The position numbers and the translations under genes were made by a program. A stretch of DNA of 64,000 nt from the NCBI RefSeq assembly GCF_037137075.1, contig NZ_JBBBNV010000025.1, forward strand, positions 8,200 to 72,199, in the 5' to 3' direction. This DNA is from JBBBNV01 sp037137075. GTDB taxonomy: Bacteria > Bacillota > Bacilli > Paenibacillales > NBRC-103111. The notes below the pieces were generated by a model. That model searched no databases, had not been told where the DNA came from, and saw nothing but the letters and a program-made list of their open reading frames with translations. Numbering within the stretch: position 1 is the stretch's first letter; each line of letters begins with the position of its first letter. Positions 53,641-63,194 of the stretch are shown here, in pieces.

Positions 53641-53850
53641 TTAGACAGGCTCCGGTTCTTTCTCGCACGGACATACAATAACTTCAGCCGGCTGTCCGCA
53701 TTCTTTGCAAACCATCTCGCCGTCCGGCTTTTGATTGCGCTCCGCGGCTTCCTGCAGCGTCAGCACGTCCGGCGCTTCAAGCGTCTCATCCAGAAACCAA
53801 TCAATCGCCAGCTCCAGGTGCGCCCGGCACACTGCTATCGTTGAACTCAT
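53641..53850 (-). CDS. CxxH/CxxC family small protein
   Basis: A 69-residue protein. CRAHLELAIDWFLDE near the start and MVCKECGQPAEVIVC near the end give the CxxH and CxxC pairs typical of the BA_5709-type family, which occurs next to rlmH and walRK in Bacillales. The paired motifs suggest one zinc ion. Function unknown. The chosen ATG 53850 has GGGGG upstream; a GTG at 53859 is possible. It is followed by a good terminator. Confidence 0.75.
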   Translation of the reverse strand: MSSTIAVCRAHLELAIDWFLDETLEAPDVLTLQEAAERNQKPDGEMVCKECGQPAEVIVCPCEKEPEPV

Positions 53851-54017
53851 CCGAATCACCGCCCCCTTTACTCATAATAACCGGAGGAACTACATCAGCG
53901 GCAGCGCAGCCGCCTGCTTTACAGACGCAAGCTGTGTCTGACTCTTAGTATTTCCTGCGGCTCCGATTTATTGAATTCCACACCCTGGCAGAGCGTACGG
54001 TCCAATAATAACTGCGA

Positions 54018-55253
54018 CTACTCCTTGCGAGACTCGCCAAGGGTCAGCGAAGCCGTTTGCTTCTTGCCGCCGCGGTAGTACGTCAGCTTCATCTTATCGC
54101 CGATTTTCTTCTCATTGTACATGTATTTGCGCAGCGCCAGGGTCGAGCTCACCGGCTTCCCGTCCAGTTCGACAATGACATCATTGGTCAGCAGCCCGGC
54201 CTCCTTGGCAGGCCCGCTCGTCTCCAGCACGATAAGCCCGTTCTTGACTGTATCCGGCAGCTTCAGCGCCTCCACACCCTGCATTTGCGGGTCGTAGTCC
54301 ACCGTCGTGACCCCGATAAACGGCCGCTTCACCTTGCCGAACTCAATCAGACTGTCCGCTGTCGCCTTCACCTGATTGATCGGAATCGCAAAACCGAGCC
54401 CCTCCACGCCGTCATCGGATATTTTCATGCTCGTGATGCCGATGATTTTGCCTTCCAGATTAACGAGCGCTCCGCCGCTGTTTCCGTGGTTAATCGCTGC
54501 GTTCGTCTGGATCACGTCCGTTTCCCAATCGTTGTTATTGTCCCCGTTAAGCGATACCGGGATACGACGCTGCGGAGAACTGATAACACCCGTCGTCACC
54601 GTCAAAGAGTAACCGAGGCCAAGCGGATTGCCGATCGCTATCGCGGCCTCCCCTGTTTTAAGTGTGTCGGAATCTCCGAATTCAGCAACGGCCTTCACTC
54701 CTGCCGCATCCACTTCCAGTACGGCCAAATCCGTAATCCGGTCCTTCCCGAGAACCTCGGCTTTTTTCCGCTCACCCGTGGACAGCACGACCTCGACCTG
54801 ACTGCTGTTCAGCAGCACATGGTGATTGGTTACAATCCGAACCTTATCCCCGTTCTTTTGAAAAATAACGCCCGATCCCATGCCCACTCCCGTGCTGCCG
54901 GCGGTTTTGTCCCCGTCCTTGCTAATGACGCTGACCACCGTCGGCTTCACCAGCTCCACCGCGCGCACAATCGCATCGTTCATCGCTAATGCGCCCGCAA
55001 GGCTTCCGCTTGCGCTGGTTGCCGACGCTGTGCCGGATACCGGGGCGGCAGCCATTTCGATCGTTGCTCCTGTTTCATTGCTCTGCCCGATGCCCACCGC
55101 AATAATGATCAGCACAATCACCACAACAATCGCACCGCCGACGGCCAGCACCGACTTCCTGCGGCGCTCCCGCAGACGTGCAGCCAGCCAATCCTGCCGG
55201 CCGCGGGGCCGCTCGACACGGGTAGAATAAAAGTCATCCTCAAAGAAGCTCAC
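54018..55253 (-). CDS. htrC: Membrane-anchored HtrA-type serine protease with PDZ domain
   Basis: A 411-residue S1C protease. A cytoplasmic head rich in Arg (LAARLRERRRK) and one helix (VLAVGGAIVVVIVLIIIAVGI) anchor it. The catalytic triad is visible: His in RIVTNHHVLL, Asp in RITDLAVLEVD and Ser in NHGNSGGALV. A PDZ domain follows (about 310-400, FIGVTTVDYD..LETSGPAKEAGLLTNDVIVELDG). Such proteases degrade or refold misfolded exported proteins. Bacillus has a homologue (HtrC/YyxA) at the end of the walRK cluster, as here; the symbol rests on this synteny. Confidence 0.9.
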   Translation of the reverse strand: MSFFEDDFYSTRVERPRGRQDWLAARLRERRRKSVLAVGGAIVVVIVLIIIAVGIGQSNETGATIEMAAAPVSGTASATSASGSLAGALAMNDAIVRAVELVKPTVVSVISKDGDKTAGSTGVGMGSGVIFQKNGDKVRIVTNHHVLLNSSQVEVVLSTGERKKAEVLGKDRITDLAVLEVDAAGVKAVAEFGDSDTLKTGEAAIAIGNPLGLGYSLTVTTGVISSPQRRIPVSLNGDNNNDWETDVIQTNAAINHGNSGGALVNLEGKIIGITSMKISDDGVEGLGFAIPINQVKATADSLIEFGKVKRPFIGVTTVDYDPQMQGVEALKLPDTVKNGLIVLETSGPAKEAGLLTNDVIVELDGKPVSSTLALRKYMYNEKKIGDKMKLTYYRGGKKQTASLTLGESRKE

Positions 55254-55429
55254 GAGCGTCCCCTCTTCCCAAGCGAATCATCGCCAGCATGATTTTTTAT
55301 TTATATTCTTCGAACACGGCAGTTTCCCGCAAAAACAAGGAATGTTTTTCGTCCAGAACGCCTACAATAATAGTGACTGGCCACTTTCATAACGGTTTCA
55401 TAGAAACCGGCCAAAAAGGAGAGAACAAA

Positions 55430-55636
55430 ATGAACCGAATTCATCCTCATCTCGCTGAAATCGACTTCATCGGCAAGATCGCTGACCTGAAAGAAGGTCA
55501 TTATCGCAATACAGTCGCGCTCAGCGCCATTATCGAGCTGCTGGTGGAGAAGGGCATCCTGACGATGCAGGAGCTTGAGGCCAGAGCCACCGACCTGGAC
55601 GCCATCAGTCCCGAGACAGAGTATCCCATTTCGTAG
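55430..55636 (+). CDS. Small conserved-looking protein of unknown function
   Basis: A 68-residue protein starting MNRIHPHLAEIDFIGKIADLKEGHYRN. AAGGAGAG lies at ideal distance before ATG 55430, which strongly supports translation. The helical tail IIELLVEKGILTMQELEARATDLD resembles the end of some nitrile-hydratase-like or short adaptor proteins, but I do not recognise the family. It runs opposite to all its neighbours and its last 32 nt overlap the end of walJ. A promoter must lie in 55260-55420, divergent from htrC. Confidence 0.6.
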   Translation: MNRIHPHLAEIDFIGKIADLKEGHYRNTVALSAIIELLVEKGILTMQELEARATDLDAISPETEYPIS

Positions 55637-56405
55637 CCCGGTCAAAAAACGTATCCAGCAGCTCCACCGGCTGGCCCCCTACCGTCACATTCCGTTCCTC
55701 CAGCACCTGCTGCACTGTCATGCGGGCCAAATCCATCAGATTGTGATCCCGGCTCAAGTGGGCCAAATAGACGCGCTTTGTTTTTCCCGATGCCATCTCG
55801 CTCAGCGCTTCGCCTGCAGCTTCATTAGATAAATGCCCGACATCGCTCAAAATCCGGCGTTTAATATTCCACGGGTAATGTCCCATCCGCAGCATCTGGA
55901 CATCATGATTGGATTCCAGCACCAGCACATCGGAATCCTCAATTGTTTCTTTCACCTTACTGCTCACATACCCAAGGTCCGTAGCAAGGCCCAGCTTCTC
56001 TTCCCCATGGTAAAAGCAGTAGCCGACCGGTTCCGCAGCGTCATGTGAAATTGCGTACGATTCCACCTTCAGCTCGCCGAAATCGCGCATCTCGCCGGTT
56101 TGCATAACGACTCGGCGATCTTCCGCAATTTGCCCAAGCTGTTTGTCCAGCTGCGTCCATGTCTTCTCATTGGCCATCACCGGCAAATCGTATTTCCGGG
56201 CGAGCGCGCCGACACCCTTGATATGATCCGCATGCTCATGCGTTATCATAATCGCATCCAGCTCCTTGCCGGAGATACCGCGATCCTGCAGGAGCTGGTC
56301 GATTTTTTTGGCACTAAGCCCCGCGTCAACCAGCACCTTGCGTCCGGCAGCCTCCACGACCATGGAGTTGCCCGTTGAGCCGCTGGCAAGTATGCTGAAT
56401 TTCAT
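55605..56405 (-). CDS. walJ: MBL-fold exonuclease-like WalJ (YycJ)
   Basis: A 266-residue metallo-beta-lactamase-fold protein. MKFSILASGSTGNSMVVEAAG is the family start; ITHEHADHIKGVG carries the metal-binding HxHxDH, with further His in ESNHDVQMLRMGHYPW and LAHLSRDHNL. Length and operon position match YycJ/WalJ, a DNA exonuclease-like protein linked to mismatch repair and cell division in Bacillales. It follows walI by 65 nt in the walRKHIJ order. Its 3' end overlaps the small opposite-strand gene. Confidence 0.93.
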   Translation of the reverse strand: MKFSILASGSTGNSMVVEAAGRKVLVDAGLSAKKIDQLLQDRGISGKELDAIMITHEHADHIKGVGALARKYDLPVMANEKTWTQLDKQLGQIAEDRRVVMQTGEMRDFGELKVESYAISHDAAEPVGYCFYHGEEKLGLATDLGYVSSKVKETIEDSDVLVLESNHDVQMLRMGHYPWNIKRRILSDVGHLSNEAAGEALSEMASGKTKRVYLAHLSRDHNLMDLARMTVQQVLEERNVTVGGQPVELLDTFFDRATKWDTLSRD

Positions 56406-56470
56406 CGTTTCCCCTCGATCCTCGAATTGTAGCCTCGTTGCTGTCAGTCCTATCTGCCTGCCCCCAGGCC

Positions 56471-57208
56471 TTACCCGCCGTCCACATTATCCGCCAGCTT
56501 CGCTCCGGTAAAGGCGTTCACGTAGTACATACGCCCATCCTTCAGCACCACACGCCAGAACGGCAGCAGCGGCTGCTGATCCGTGGCGAAGAAGCGGCCG
56601 TGATACCCGAGCCGCACATCGGAGATGACAGAGCCCTGCGGAATATTCGTCTCCAGCAGGCTTCGTACGGCGGTAAATGCAGAAATGACCTTCTGCTTCG
56701 CCTCCGCAGTGCCTTCCTCGATTTCTACATAGGACTGCTTATAGGCCCGAACCTCACCCTGCTCATGATATAGCTCCAAATTCACTTCAAAAATCGGAAG
56801 CTCGCCGTACATTTGTGTATATACATACGTTCCGGTTTTGCTTGATACGGAATCCAGTTGATACAGGTCGAGATGCTGAATGTACTTGCCGAGCGCATCC
56901 CGGGAAGACCATTTTTGCGCGGCGCGGGTCACTTTGACCGGCTCCGGCAGGCTCACCTTCGGGCTCTGCTTCCATTCCTCACTCGATTTTATCACAATTT
57001 CGCGCAGCCGTGGGGTGTCTTTCGGAATTTCGGTCTCCAGACCGATGCCCTTGCTTTGCATTAACCGGTTGACCTCTTCGCTGACGGCCGCCATGTCCGT
57101 TTCGGAGCTGCTCAAGCTCCATTTTTTGGCCCATAGCTCATAACCGAGCATCATATTCAGCAGCAAAAAAGCGACAATCAACACTGTCTTGGCCCGGCTC
57201 CAATCCAT
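56471..57208 (-). CDS. walI: Two-component regulatory protein WalI (YycI)
   Basis: A 245-residue membrane-anchored protein. MDWSRAKTVLIVAFLLLNMMLGYELW is the conserved YycI start, a single helix with the rest outside. The extracellular part ends with PFWRVVLKDGRMYYVNAFTGAKL, the YycI domain. With WalH it holds and restrains the WalK kinase in the membrane. It starts 21 nt after the walH stop. Confidence 0.93.
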   Translation of the reverse strand: MDWSRAKTVLIVAFLLLNMMLGYELWAKKWSLSSSETDMAAVSEEVNRLMQSKGIGLETEIPKDTPRLREIVIKSSEEWKQSPKVSLPEPVKVTRAAQKWSSRDALGKYIQHLDLYQLDSVSSKTGTYVYTQMYGELPIFEVNLELYHEQGEVRAYKQSYVEIEEGTAEAKQKVISAFTAVRSLLETNIPQGSVISDVRLGYHGRFFATDQQPLLPFWRVVLKDGRMYYVNAFTGAKLADNVDGG

Positions 57209-57229
57209 AGCGGCCCTCCTTTCGTGAGC

Positions 57230-58516
57230 TTATTTCAGCAGGCTAATCGTACCGTCACGGTATTCCACCGCCCATGCTGGGATCAACTCAATGAATTTCT
57301 CCCGGACCTGCGGACGGTAAGCCGGATACACCCCGGCCACTGACCCCTTCTCCGCCAGAAGCGCCAGACGGGCCTCCAGGTCCTGACCGCCGGGAATGCT
57401 TTGCTGCGTCCGCTCCATCCGGCGCACATCCATAACCGTCATCGAGCGCTCATAGCTGGTGACGAGCCCTTTTTGAATGTGAATGCGAATGAGGCCCACG
57501 CTATCCTCTTCCGCGCCGATAATGGGGTAAGACTCCATGAACTGGCGGAGCATCAGCGTCTGCTTCCCGACCGAAATGCCGGACGGCAGGCGGCCAATTG
57601 CATACGTGCCATTCCAGCCCCCATGCTGGTTAATAAACTGCACCGCAGAGAGCAGATTTTCCTGAATATCGCTGCGCTGCTCCACCGGCGGCGCCGGGTC
57701 GGAATACGTAAACCACAGCTTTTCACTTCGTACCTGCAGCCCTCGCTTACCATCCGTATAAATTTCAGACCCTTCGCGATCCTTGAAATTCCGAATATTT
57801 GCAGGGTCCACGAATAGCAGATTTTGCAGCTGGGTTGGCGTAAGACGGTCATATGGAATCGTCAATTTCACGATATCCAGCGGCTTCTCCGGAATATAGA
57901 TATCCGTTTCCCGCAGCGTATAATTGGGCAGATTCTCCCCAAGACCGATAAACCGCTCCAAATCCTTGTTGTTCAAATCCGGCTTGGTCGCCTCATACAC
58001 AATAAGCGGATTGTCCGTGAAGAAAAAAGCCTTCACTTCCTCCGAATTCTCACGCTCATAGAACCAGATGCGGGTAATCAAGGCCGTTTCGTTCAGTAAA
58101 TCCCCCTTCAGGTTCATCACGTTCTGCAGCACCTGCACCGGAACACCGGCCCGGAAGCGGATTTCCACCCCCGGCTGCTTGTTGCGGATCTCCTGCCAGT
58201 TCATGTTGAGCATCGTTGTCCCGATACGCTTGAAGCCGTCAAAGCTGCGCTGCCGGACAAAATCAAAAATCATATCGTAAAACGCCGTCTGGCGCGGATA
58301 CAGCACCGTATGGCGCTCTTTTCCGTAGTGGAGCACGATTTGCTCGGGAAATATAAGCTCCTCCAGCGTCTCCGGCGTTCCTGTGAAATCCGGCTGCACA
58401 TACTGGGACAAATTAATGGAATCAAATTTAGGCATACTGAACACCAGGAAATACGTTTGCAGCAAGCTGGCGGCGACCAAAAAAACGAGCAGCAGCGTCT
58501 TCATCCGGCTGATCAT
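57230..58516 (-). CDS. walH: Two-component regulatory protein WalH (YycH)
   Basis: A 428-residue protein with one N-terminal helix (MKTLLLVFLVAASLLQTYFLVF) and a large extracellular YycH domain (FDSINLSQYVQPDFTGTPETLEELIFPEQI, ending LIPAWAVEYRDGTISLL). Together with WalI it controls WalK activity by contact at the membrane. Its ATG overlaps the walK stop (4 nt), so it is translationally coupled. Length is usual for Paenibacillus-type WalH. Confidence 0.93.
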   Translation of the reverse strand: MISRMKTLLLVFLVAASLLQTYFLVFSMPKFDSINLSQYVQPDFTGTPETLEELIFPEQIVLHYGKERHTVLYPRQTAFYDMIFDFVRQRSFDGFKRIGTTMLNMNWQEIRNKQPGVEIRFRAGVPVQVLQNVMNLKGDLLNETALITRIWFYERENSEEVKAFFFTDNPLIVYEATKPDLNNKDLERFIGLGENLPNYTLRETDIYIPEKPLDIVKLTIPYDRLTPTQLQNLLFVDPANIRNFKDREGSEIYTDGKRGLQVRSEKLWFTYSDPAPPVEQRSDIQENLLSAVQFINQHGGWNGTYAIGRLPSGISVGKQTLMLRQFMESYPIIGAEEDSVGLIRIHIQKGLVTSYERSMTVMDVRRMERTQQSIPGGQDLEARLALLAEKGSVAGVYPAYRPQVREKFIELIPAWAVEYRDGTISLLK

Positions 58517-60354
58517 GGCTCATCACTCTCCTTGCTGTACAGCAGCGGCAGCGTAAAGCAAACCTTCGTGCCCTGGTGCAATTCGGACTCCAGTGTAATC
58601 GTTCCGCCATGAGCCCGTATTATTTCCCGGGCAATCGATAAACCGAGCCCTGTACCGCCCATGTTGCGGGATCTGGCCTTGTCCACCCGGTAAAACCGCT
58701 CAAAGATCCGGTTCAAATCTTTCTTCGGAATGCCGATACCGGTATCTCGAACACTAATTTCCAGCCATTCCTTTCCGGTCTTCCGGGCCAAAATATAAAT
58801 ACTGCCATTCCCCAGCGTATACTTGCTCGCATTGGAGACAAGGTTGTCCAGCACCTGGTCGATCTGGTCCCGATCCAGCATAATTTCACCGATGCCCGGC
58901 TGCACGTCAATCCGGATATCGATATTCCGCTGCCGGAGCTGGAAGGAGAAGCGGTCAGCCACCTCCTCCAGCATGACGCTTACATCCGTCGGCTCCTTGC
59001 TGATCAAAGCCTGCCTCGAATCCAGGCGCGACAGCTGGAGCAAGTCATGCACGAGCCGGATCATCCGCTCCGTTTCATTGCGTGTAACCCCGACGAACCG
59101 CTTCGCCAGCTGCTCATCCTCCAGCGCCCCGTCGTCCAGCGCTTCCAGATAGCTCTTAATCGTCGTAAGCGGCGTCCGCAGCTCATGGGATACGTTCGCC
59201 ACGAATTCCCGGCGTGACAGCTCCAGCTTCTCCTGCTCCGTCACATCCTGCAGTACGGCAATAGTTCCTGTGAATCCGCGGTCCCGCCGGTAAATCGGCG
59301 TAAAGACCACCCGCACCGTAAGCTCCTCCTCTTCATCCACAACAGGGATGGAAATCATGACGGTGTTATTTTCAGAGCGGACCATACGGCCAATGTCCTC
59401 ATGGCTAATTCCCAGCAGCGCCGAAATGTCGCTCTGGGCCGGGCTCCCATCCTGAATTTCAAGCATCTGCTTGGCCCGGCGATTCATCACGATAACGGTC
59501 CCTTGGTCGTCAGTCGCAATCACACCGTCACTCATGTTAGACAGGATGGAGGCAAGCTTCTCTTTCTCCTCTTCCCCGGCCGCCAGCGCATCCTTCAGCC
59601 GGTGGGTCATATAATTGAACGCTTTCCCCAATTGGCTGATTTCATCTTCGCCCTTCACCTGCAGCAGCTGGTTGAAATTTCCCTCCGCAACCGCGGTAGC
59701 CTGCTTGGTTGCTTCCTTAATCGGATTCGTAATCGTGTGGGACAGTATGATACCGAGCAACGCCGTCAATCCGAGCGCAATCAAGGTCCCGGAAATAAAA
59801 ATTTTGTTAATCCGGTTCATCGTGTTGTACAGCTCATCCATAGACGCCACAATATAGACCGCTCCCAGTACCTTGCCGCCCGAGCCGACCGGCTGGGCAA
59901 TCACCTTCTTCGGATCGCCGTCCAATTCAATTTCCTGCTCAATATCCCGGATGCCCTGGAGCGCCTGGCTGACTTCCTTCTGTGTGTTTTTCTGATTGAG
60001 CAGCGCTTTGCGATTTTCCTGCGATGTACTCAGCACGCGTACGATCCCGTTGGCGTCGATAATCTGGATTTCGGTCCGGCTCATCGCGAACAAATTGTTG
60101 ACGGCCTGGCTCAGCTCGTCATATGACTTGTCCCCTTCCGCTTTGACCTCCTGGTTAGCCTTCAAATACTTCTCCGTTATCTCCGCCAGCAAGTACGCCT
60201 GATCATTAAGCGAGTTTGTAAAATTGTCCTTGAAGGAGTGCTCCATCGTCCGCACGAAGTACACCCCAATAACCTGCATCGCCAGCAAAATCAGAAGGAC
60301 GTATATAATAATAATCCGGATTTGTATCGATTGAAAAAAACGGATGCCCTTCAT
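58513..60354 (-). CDS. walK: Essential sensor histidine kinase WalK (YycG)
   Basis: A 613-residue kinase. Helix one (IRIIIIYVLLILLAMQVIGVYFV) and helix two (about 183-205) flank an extracellular Cache-like region. HAMP (SHTITNPIKEATKQATAVAEGN), PAS (ILSNMSDGVIATDDQGTVIVMNR) and HisKA (REFVANVSHELRTPLTTIKSYLEAL) follow, then the ATPase with NLVSNASKYT, RDTGIGIPKKDLNRIF and GGTGLGLSIAREII. This layout is that of WalK, which senses cell-wall state and phosphorylates WalR. The start codon directly abuts the walR stop (TGAATG). Confidence 0.97.
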   Translation of the reverse strand: MKGIRFFQSIQIRIIIIYVLLILLAMQVIGVYFVRTMEHSFKDNFTNSLNDQAYLLAEITEKYLKANQEVKAEGDKSYDELSQAVNNLFAMSRTEIQIIDANGIVRVLSTSQENRKALLNQKNTQKEVSQALQGIRDIEQEIELDGDPKKVIAQPVGSGGKVLGAVYIVASMDELYNTMNRINKIFISGTLIALGLTALLGIILSHTITNPIKEATKQATAVAEGNFNQLLQVKGEDEISQLGKAFNYMTHRLKDALAAGEEEKEKLASILSNMSDGVIATDDQGTVIVMNRRAKQMLEIQDGSPAQSDISALLGISHEDIGRMVRSENNTVMISIPVVDEEEELTVRVVFTPIYRRDRGFTGTIAVLQDVTEQEKLELSRREFVANVSHELRTPLTTIKSYLEALDDGALEDEQLAKRFVGVTRNETERMIRLVHDLLQLSRLDSRQALISKEPTDVSVMLEEVADRFSFQLRQRNIDIRIDVQPGIGEIMLDRDQIDQVLDNLVSNASKYTLGNGSIYILARKTGKEWLEISVRDTGIGIPKKDLNRIFERFYRVDKARSRNMGGTGLGLSIAREIIRAHGGTITLESELHQGTKVCFTLPLLYSKESDEP

Positions 60355-61074
60355 TCAGGCGCCTCCGACCCTCGGATTTTTAAGCATGTAGCCCAGCCCG
60401 CGCCGGGTCATAATATATTCCGGTTTGCTTGGATCGTCCTCGATTTTTTCACGCAGGCGGCGAATGGTTACGTCTACCGTCCGCACATCCCCGAAATATT
60501 CATAGCCCCATACCGCCTGCAGCAGATGCTCGCGGGTCATCACCTTCCCGCTGTGCCGTGCCATGTAATGAATCAGCTCAAACTCGCGGTGCGTCAAATC
60601 CAGCGCCGCTCCATCCTTATACACCACATACATATCGCTGTCGATGAGCAGCCGGTCTACCCGCAGCCCCTGCGGACTGCTCGCTGCCGCTTGTGCCGCC
60701 CCGCCTTGATTATTTTGACGCCGCAAATGGGCCTTCACCCGGGCCAGCAGCTCTCGGGTGCTGAACGGCTTCGTTACATAATCATCGGCGCCCAGCTCCA
60801 GGCCCAGCACCTTATCCAGCTCCGTATCCTTGGCCGTCAGCATAATAATCGGGGTATGCGAACGGGTCCGCACCTCCCGGCATACATCCATGCCGTCCTT
60901 CACCGGAAGCATAATGTCCAGCAGAATCAGGTCCGGGTCCTCGGAGAAAGCCAGCTCCACAGCTTGCCCGCCATCGAAGGCGCAAATGACCTGATAGCCC
61001 TCTTTTTCCAAATTAAATTTCAGTATATCCGCAATTGGTTGCTCGTCGTCGACCACCAGTATTTTGCCGTACAC
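60355..61074 (-). CDS. walR: Essential response regulator WalR (YycF)
   Basis: A 239-residue OmpR-type regulator. KILVVDDEQPIADIL, phospho-Asp53 in LILLDIMLPVKDGMD and the Lys in VTKPFSTREL complete the receiver. The winged helix has LTHREFELIHYMARHSGKVMTREHLLQAVWGYEYFGDVRTVDVTIRRLREKIE. WalR controls wall-hydrolase genes and is essential in Bacillales. Translation starts at GTG 61074 with AAAGGAGGG upstream. It heads walRKHIJ, separated from the upstream M23 gene by a terminator, so its promoter lies in 61080-61160. Confidence 0.97.
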   Translation of the reverse strand: MYGKILVVDDEQPIADILKFNLEKEGYQVICAFDGGQAVELAFSEDPDLILLDIMLPVKDGMDVCREVRTRSHTPIIMLTAKDTELDKVLGLELGADDYVTKPFSTRELLARVKAHLRRQNNQGGAAQAAASSPQGLRVDRLLIDSDMYVVYKDGAALDLTHREFELIHYMARHSGKVMTREHLLQAVWGYEYFGDVRTVDVTIRRLREKIEDDPSKPEYIMTRRGLGYMLKNPRVGGA

Positions 61075-61161
61075 GCGAGGTCCCTCCTTTATAGCGCTTT
61101 GTCCCTCTATTCTACCATATCGCTGCCCGCTTCACATTGCATTCGGCCCCTGCGGCCCATG

Positions 61162-61208
61162 AAAAAAAAGACAGCGCCACACCGGAATGACCCGGTTTGA
61201 GCTGTCTA
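61162..61208 (-). terminator. Terminator between the M23 gene and walR
   Basis: On the minus strand GACAGC..ACCGG pairs with CCGGT..GCTGTC and eight T follow. Confidence 0.88.
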
Positions 61209-61297
61209 CTCGTTTTATTTATAGAAGGGATACTTCCACAAGCAAGACATCTGCTTGCACGGAAGTCCCCTCCGCAGGTTCTTGAGCCTGCGGCCAA

Positions 61298-62839
61298 TTA
61301 ACGGGACAAATACTTCAGCGGATTTTCGGCCACGCCGCCTTTTTGCACTTCAAAATGCAAATGCACGCCCGTGGAATCTCCTGTACTGCCCATAATTCCG
61401 ATTTTCTCGCCTTTTTCCACCACTTTGCCGGTCGTTGTAGTGATGCTGCTTAGATGCCCGTACAAGGTGCGGTAGCCGTTCTGATGGTCAATGACGATCT
61501 GATTGCCGTAGCCATCATTCCGGTTCCCTGTGAAAACCACAACGCCGTTATCCGAAGCCATAATATTGCGGTTGCCGGACAAGTCCACGCCCTTGTGCAT
61601 TTTGCCCCAGCGTGTTCCGAAGGTACTTGTAATGGAAGCGCCAAGAACCGGCCAGGAGAACCTCCCTGTGCCTTCCCCGAGTACAACCTTTGAGCCCTTC
61701 ACTGCTACCTCGGAAACAGGCTCTTCAATGACGGTTTCCTCAAGCACCTCTTCATCCATCATCAAGCCATTCGCCTTGGTAATTAAATAGGTGACCTGCT
61801 TCATCCCGTTTTTGCCGGGTTTAATCGTCTTCGTAATACCTTGACGAAGCGTAGCATCCTTCTGGTAAACAACATCATGCTGCATTTCCTGATTCTCGAC
61901 TACGCGCTCAACAGTCTTCACCGTCAAGGTCGGCTGAAGCACTGTTAAATCAAGCACTTGTCCTTCTTTAATCTTATCATCGACGATCCATGGATTGTTC
62001 TGGTATATCACTTGGCGGGAGATTTCCAATTTCTTGGCGATACAAGAAACACAGTCTCCCTTTTGCACGGTATATTTTGTAGGCTGCACATCACCCGTTT
62101 GCAGCTTCTGCAGCAAATCCTCCGGATTCATCGGCTCCGAATCGCCGAGATCCGTGTAGCTTACCTCGACCTGCTGCATGAATCCGTCAGACACCAGCTC
62201 CGTGGTGCCGCTAGGCTGTTCAGACTGTGATGCCGACAGCGTCATAACCTTTTTATTTTCCTTGGGCTTCGGAACAAATTTCGCCTTCAGCTCTTCCAGC
62301 ACCTGTGATGCCGTTTCTTTATCCTTTACGACCCCGACTACTTTGCCGTCAACCTTGATTTCCGCTCCAATCGCTTTGGCTGTCAGCATCTGCCCCAGCT
62401 GATCAAGTACGGTTTGGTCGGTATCTTCAGCCATGAAAGCCCTTTCACTTTTATAACTGATCGCATCCGTATTCAGGACCATTTGCTTATCAGGGTTGCT
62501 TTCTTGCACTTCTTTATATTTATTGATGACGTACTGCTCCACTACCTGCGGATCACTAACTACGCCTGCCTCTTGACCATCTACATAAACGTGGAAAACT
62601 TCCTTCATATTGGCATTGACAAACTGATTGCCGCCGACGGACACCGCCGCGAACACACATAACGAACCAACCGTCTTGAGCACAATCATCTTATGCTTTA
62701 CCAGGGATGCGTATGTATGTTGAAGAGGCTGAGCGGTTTTGACGGATTCAATCAAGTTACTTGCCCGAATGGAACGAAGCTTCTTCTTTAGCGAAGAAAC
62801 GACTTCATTCAGACGGTCTTTAACCTTGAATGACTTCAT
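61298..62839 (-). CDS. M23 metallopeptidase with LysM and G5 domains
   Basis: A 513-residue wall enzyme. One helix near 55-75 (MIVLKTVGSLCVFAAVSVGG) anchors or exports it. A LysM domain (YTVQKGDCVSCIAKKLEISRQVIYQNNP, about 257-303), a G5 domain (about 305-385) and a C-terminal M23 domain follow (FGTRWGKMHKGVDLSG, YGHLSSITTTTGKVV, GVHLHFEV), with the zinc-binding His and Asp intact. It would cut peptide cross-links in peptidoglycan. The position directly upstream of walR is common in Paenibacillaceae, and such hydrolases are typical WalR targets; a clear WalR box was not found. It has its own terminator. Confidence 0.93.
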   Translation of the reverse strand: MKSFKVKDRLNEVVSSLKKKLRSIRASNLIESVKTAQPLQHTYASLVKHKMIVLKTVGSLCVFAAVSVGGNQFVNANMKEVFHVYVDGQEAGVVSDPQVVEQYVINKYKEVQESNPDKQMVLNTDAISYKSERAFMAEDTDQTVLDQLGQMLTAKAIGAEIKVDGKVVGVVKDKETASQVLEELKAKFVPKPKENKKVMTLSASQSEQPSGTTELVSDGFMQQVEVSYTDLGDSEPMNPEDLLQKLQTGDVQPTKYTVQKGDCVSCIAKKLEISRQVIYQNNPWIVDDKIKEGQVLDLTVLQPTLTVKTVERVVENQEMQHDVVYQKDATLRQGITKTIKPGKNGMKQVTYLITKANGLMMDEEVLEETVIEEPVSEVAVKGSKVVLGEGTGRFSWPVLGASITSTFGTRWGKMHKGVDLSGNRNIMASDNGVVVFTGNRNDGYGNQIVIDHQNGYRTLYGHLSSITTTTGKVVEKGEKIGIMGSTGDSTGVHLHFEVQKGGVAENPLKYLSR

Positions 62840-63194
62840 AGTTCTCTCCTCTTGCTCCTATTTTGTATACGAAGCATATGAAAAATTTACAAACCCTATT
62901 TGGACACCAACGCTTCTACTTTACCATAGCTGATTGCCCTTTTTCAACAAAATCGAAGTCCTATTTCTTATTCCTCTGACGAAAGTGAAAGAATTCAGGC
63001 GGTTTTCGAACAAAAAACGTCGAAAATGAGTTCTACATTCCTCTAAATCTGCATAGGATGTGCGCGTTTTTTTTCAGAGACCTGATTAGCAAAACAACAC
63101 CCCTCATCCAGCCTTATGGCCGCTTGAAGGGCGTTGTTTTTATGTTACACTTCTTTAGTAGCTGTTTGAACTAAATAATGATTCAGATGATACA
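62840..63194. other. Intergenic region before the M23 gene
   Basis: No gene seen. An AT-rich section (62860-63060) must hold the M23 promoter; I found no ydaO-type or other riboswitch core. The terminator at 63091-63141 closes the left side of the next gene. Confidence 0.5.
63091..63141 (-). terminator. Terminator after the stalk-domain gene
   Basis: AAAACAACACCC pairs with GGGCGTTGTTTT, with inner AGC/GC pairs. T tracts on both strands suggest bidirectional use. Confidence 0.75.
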
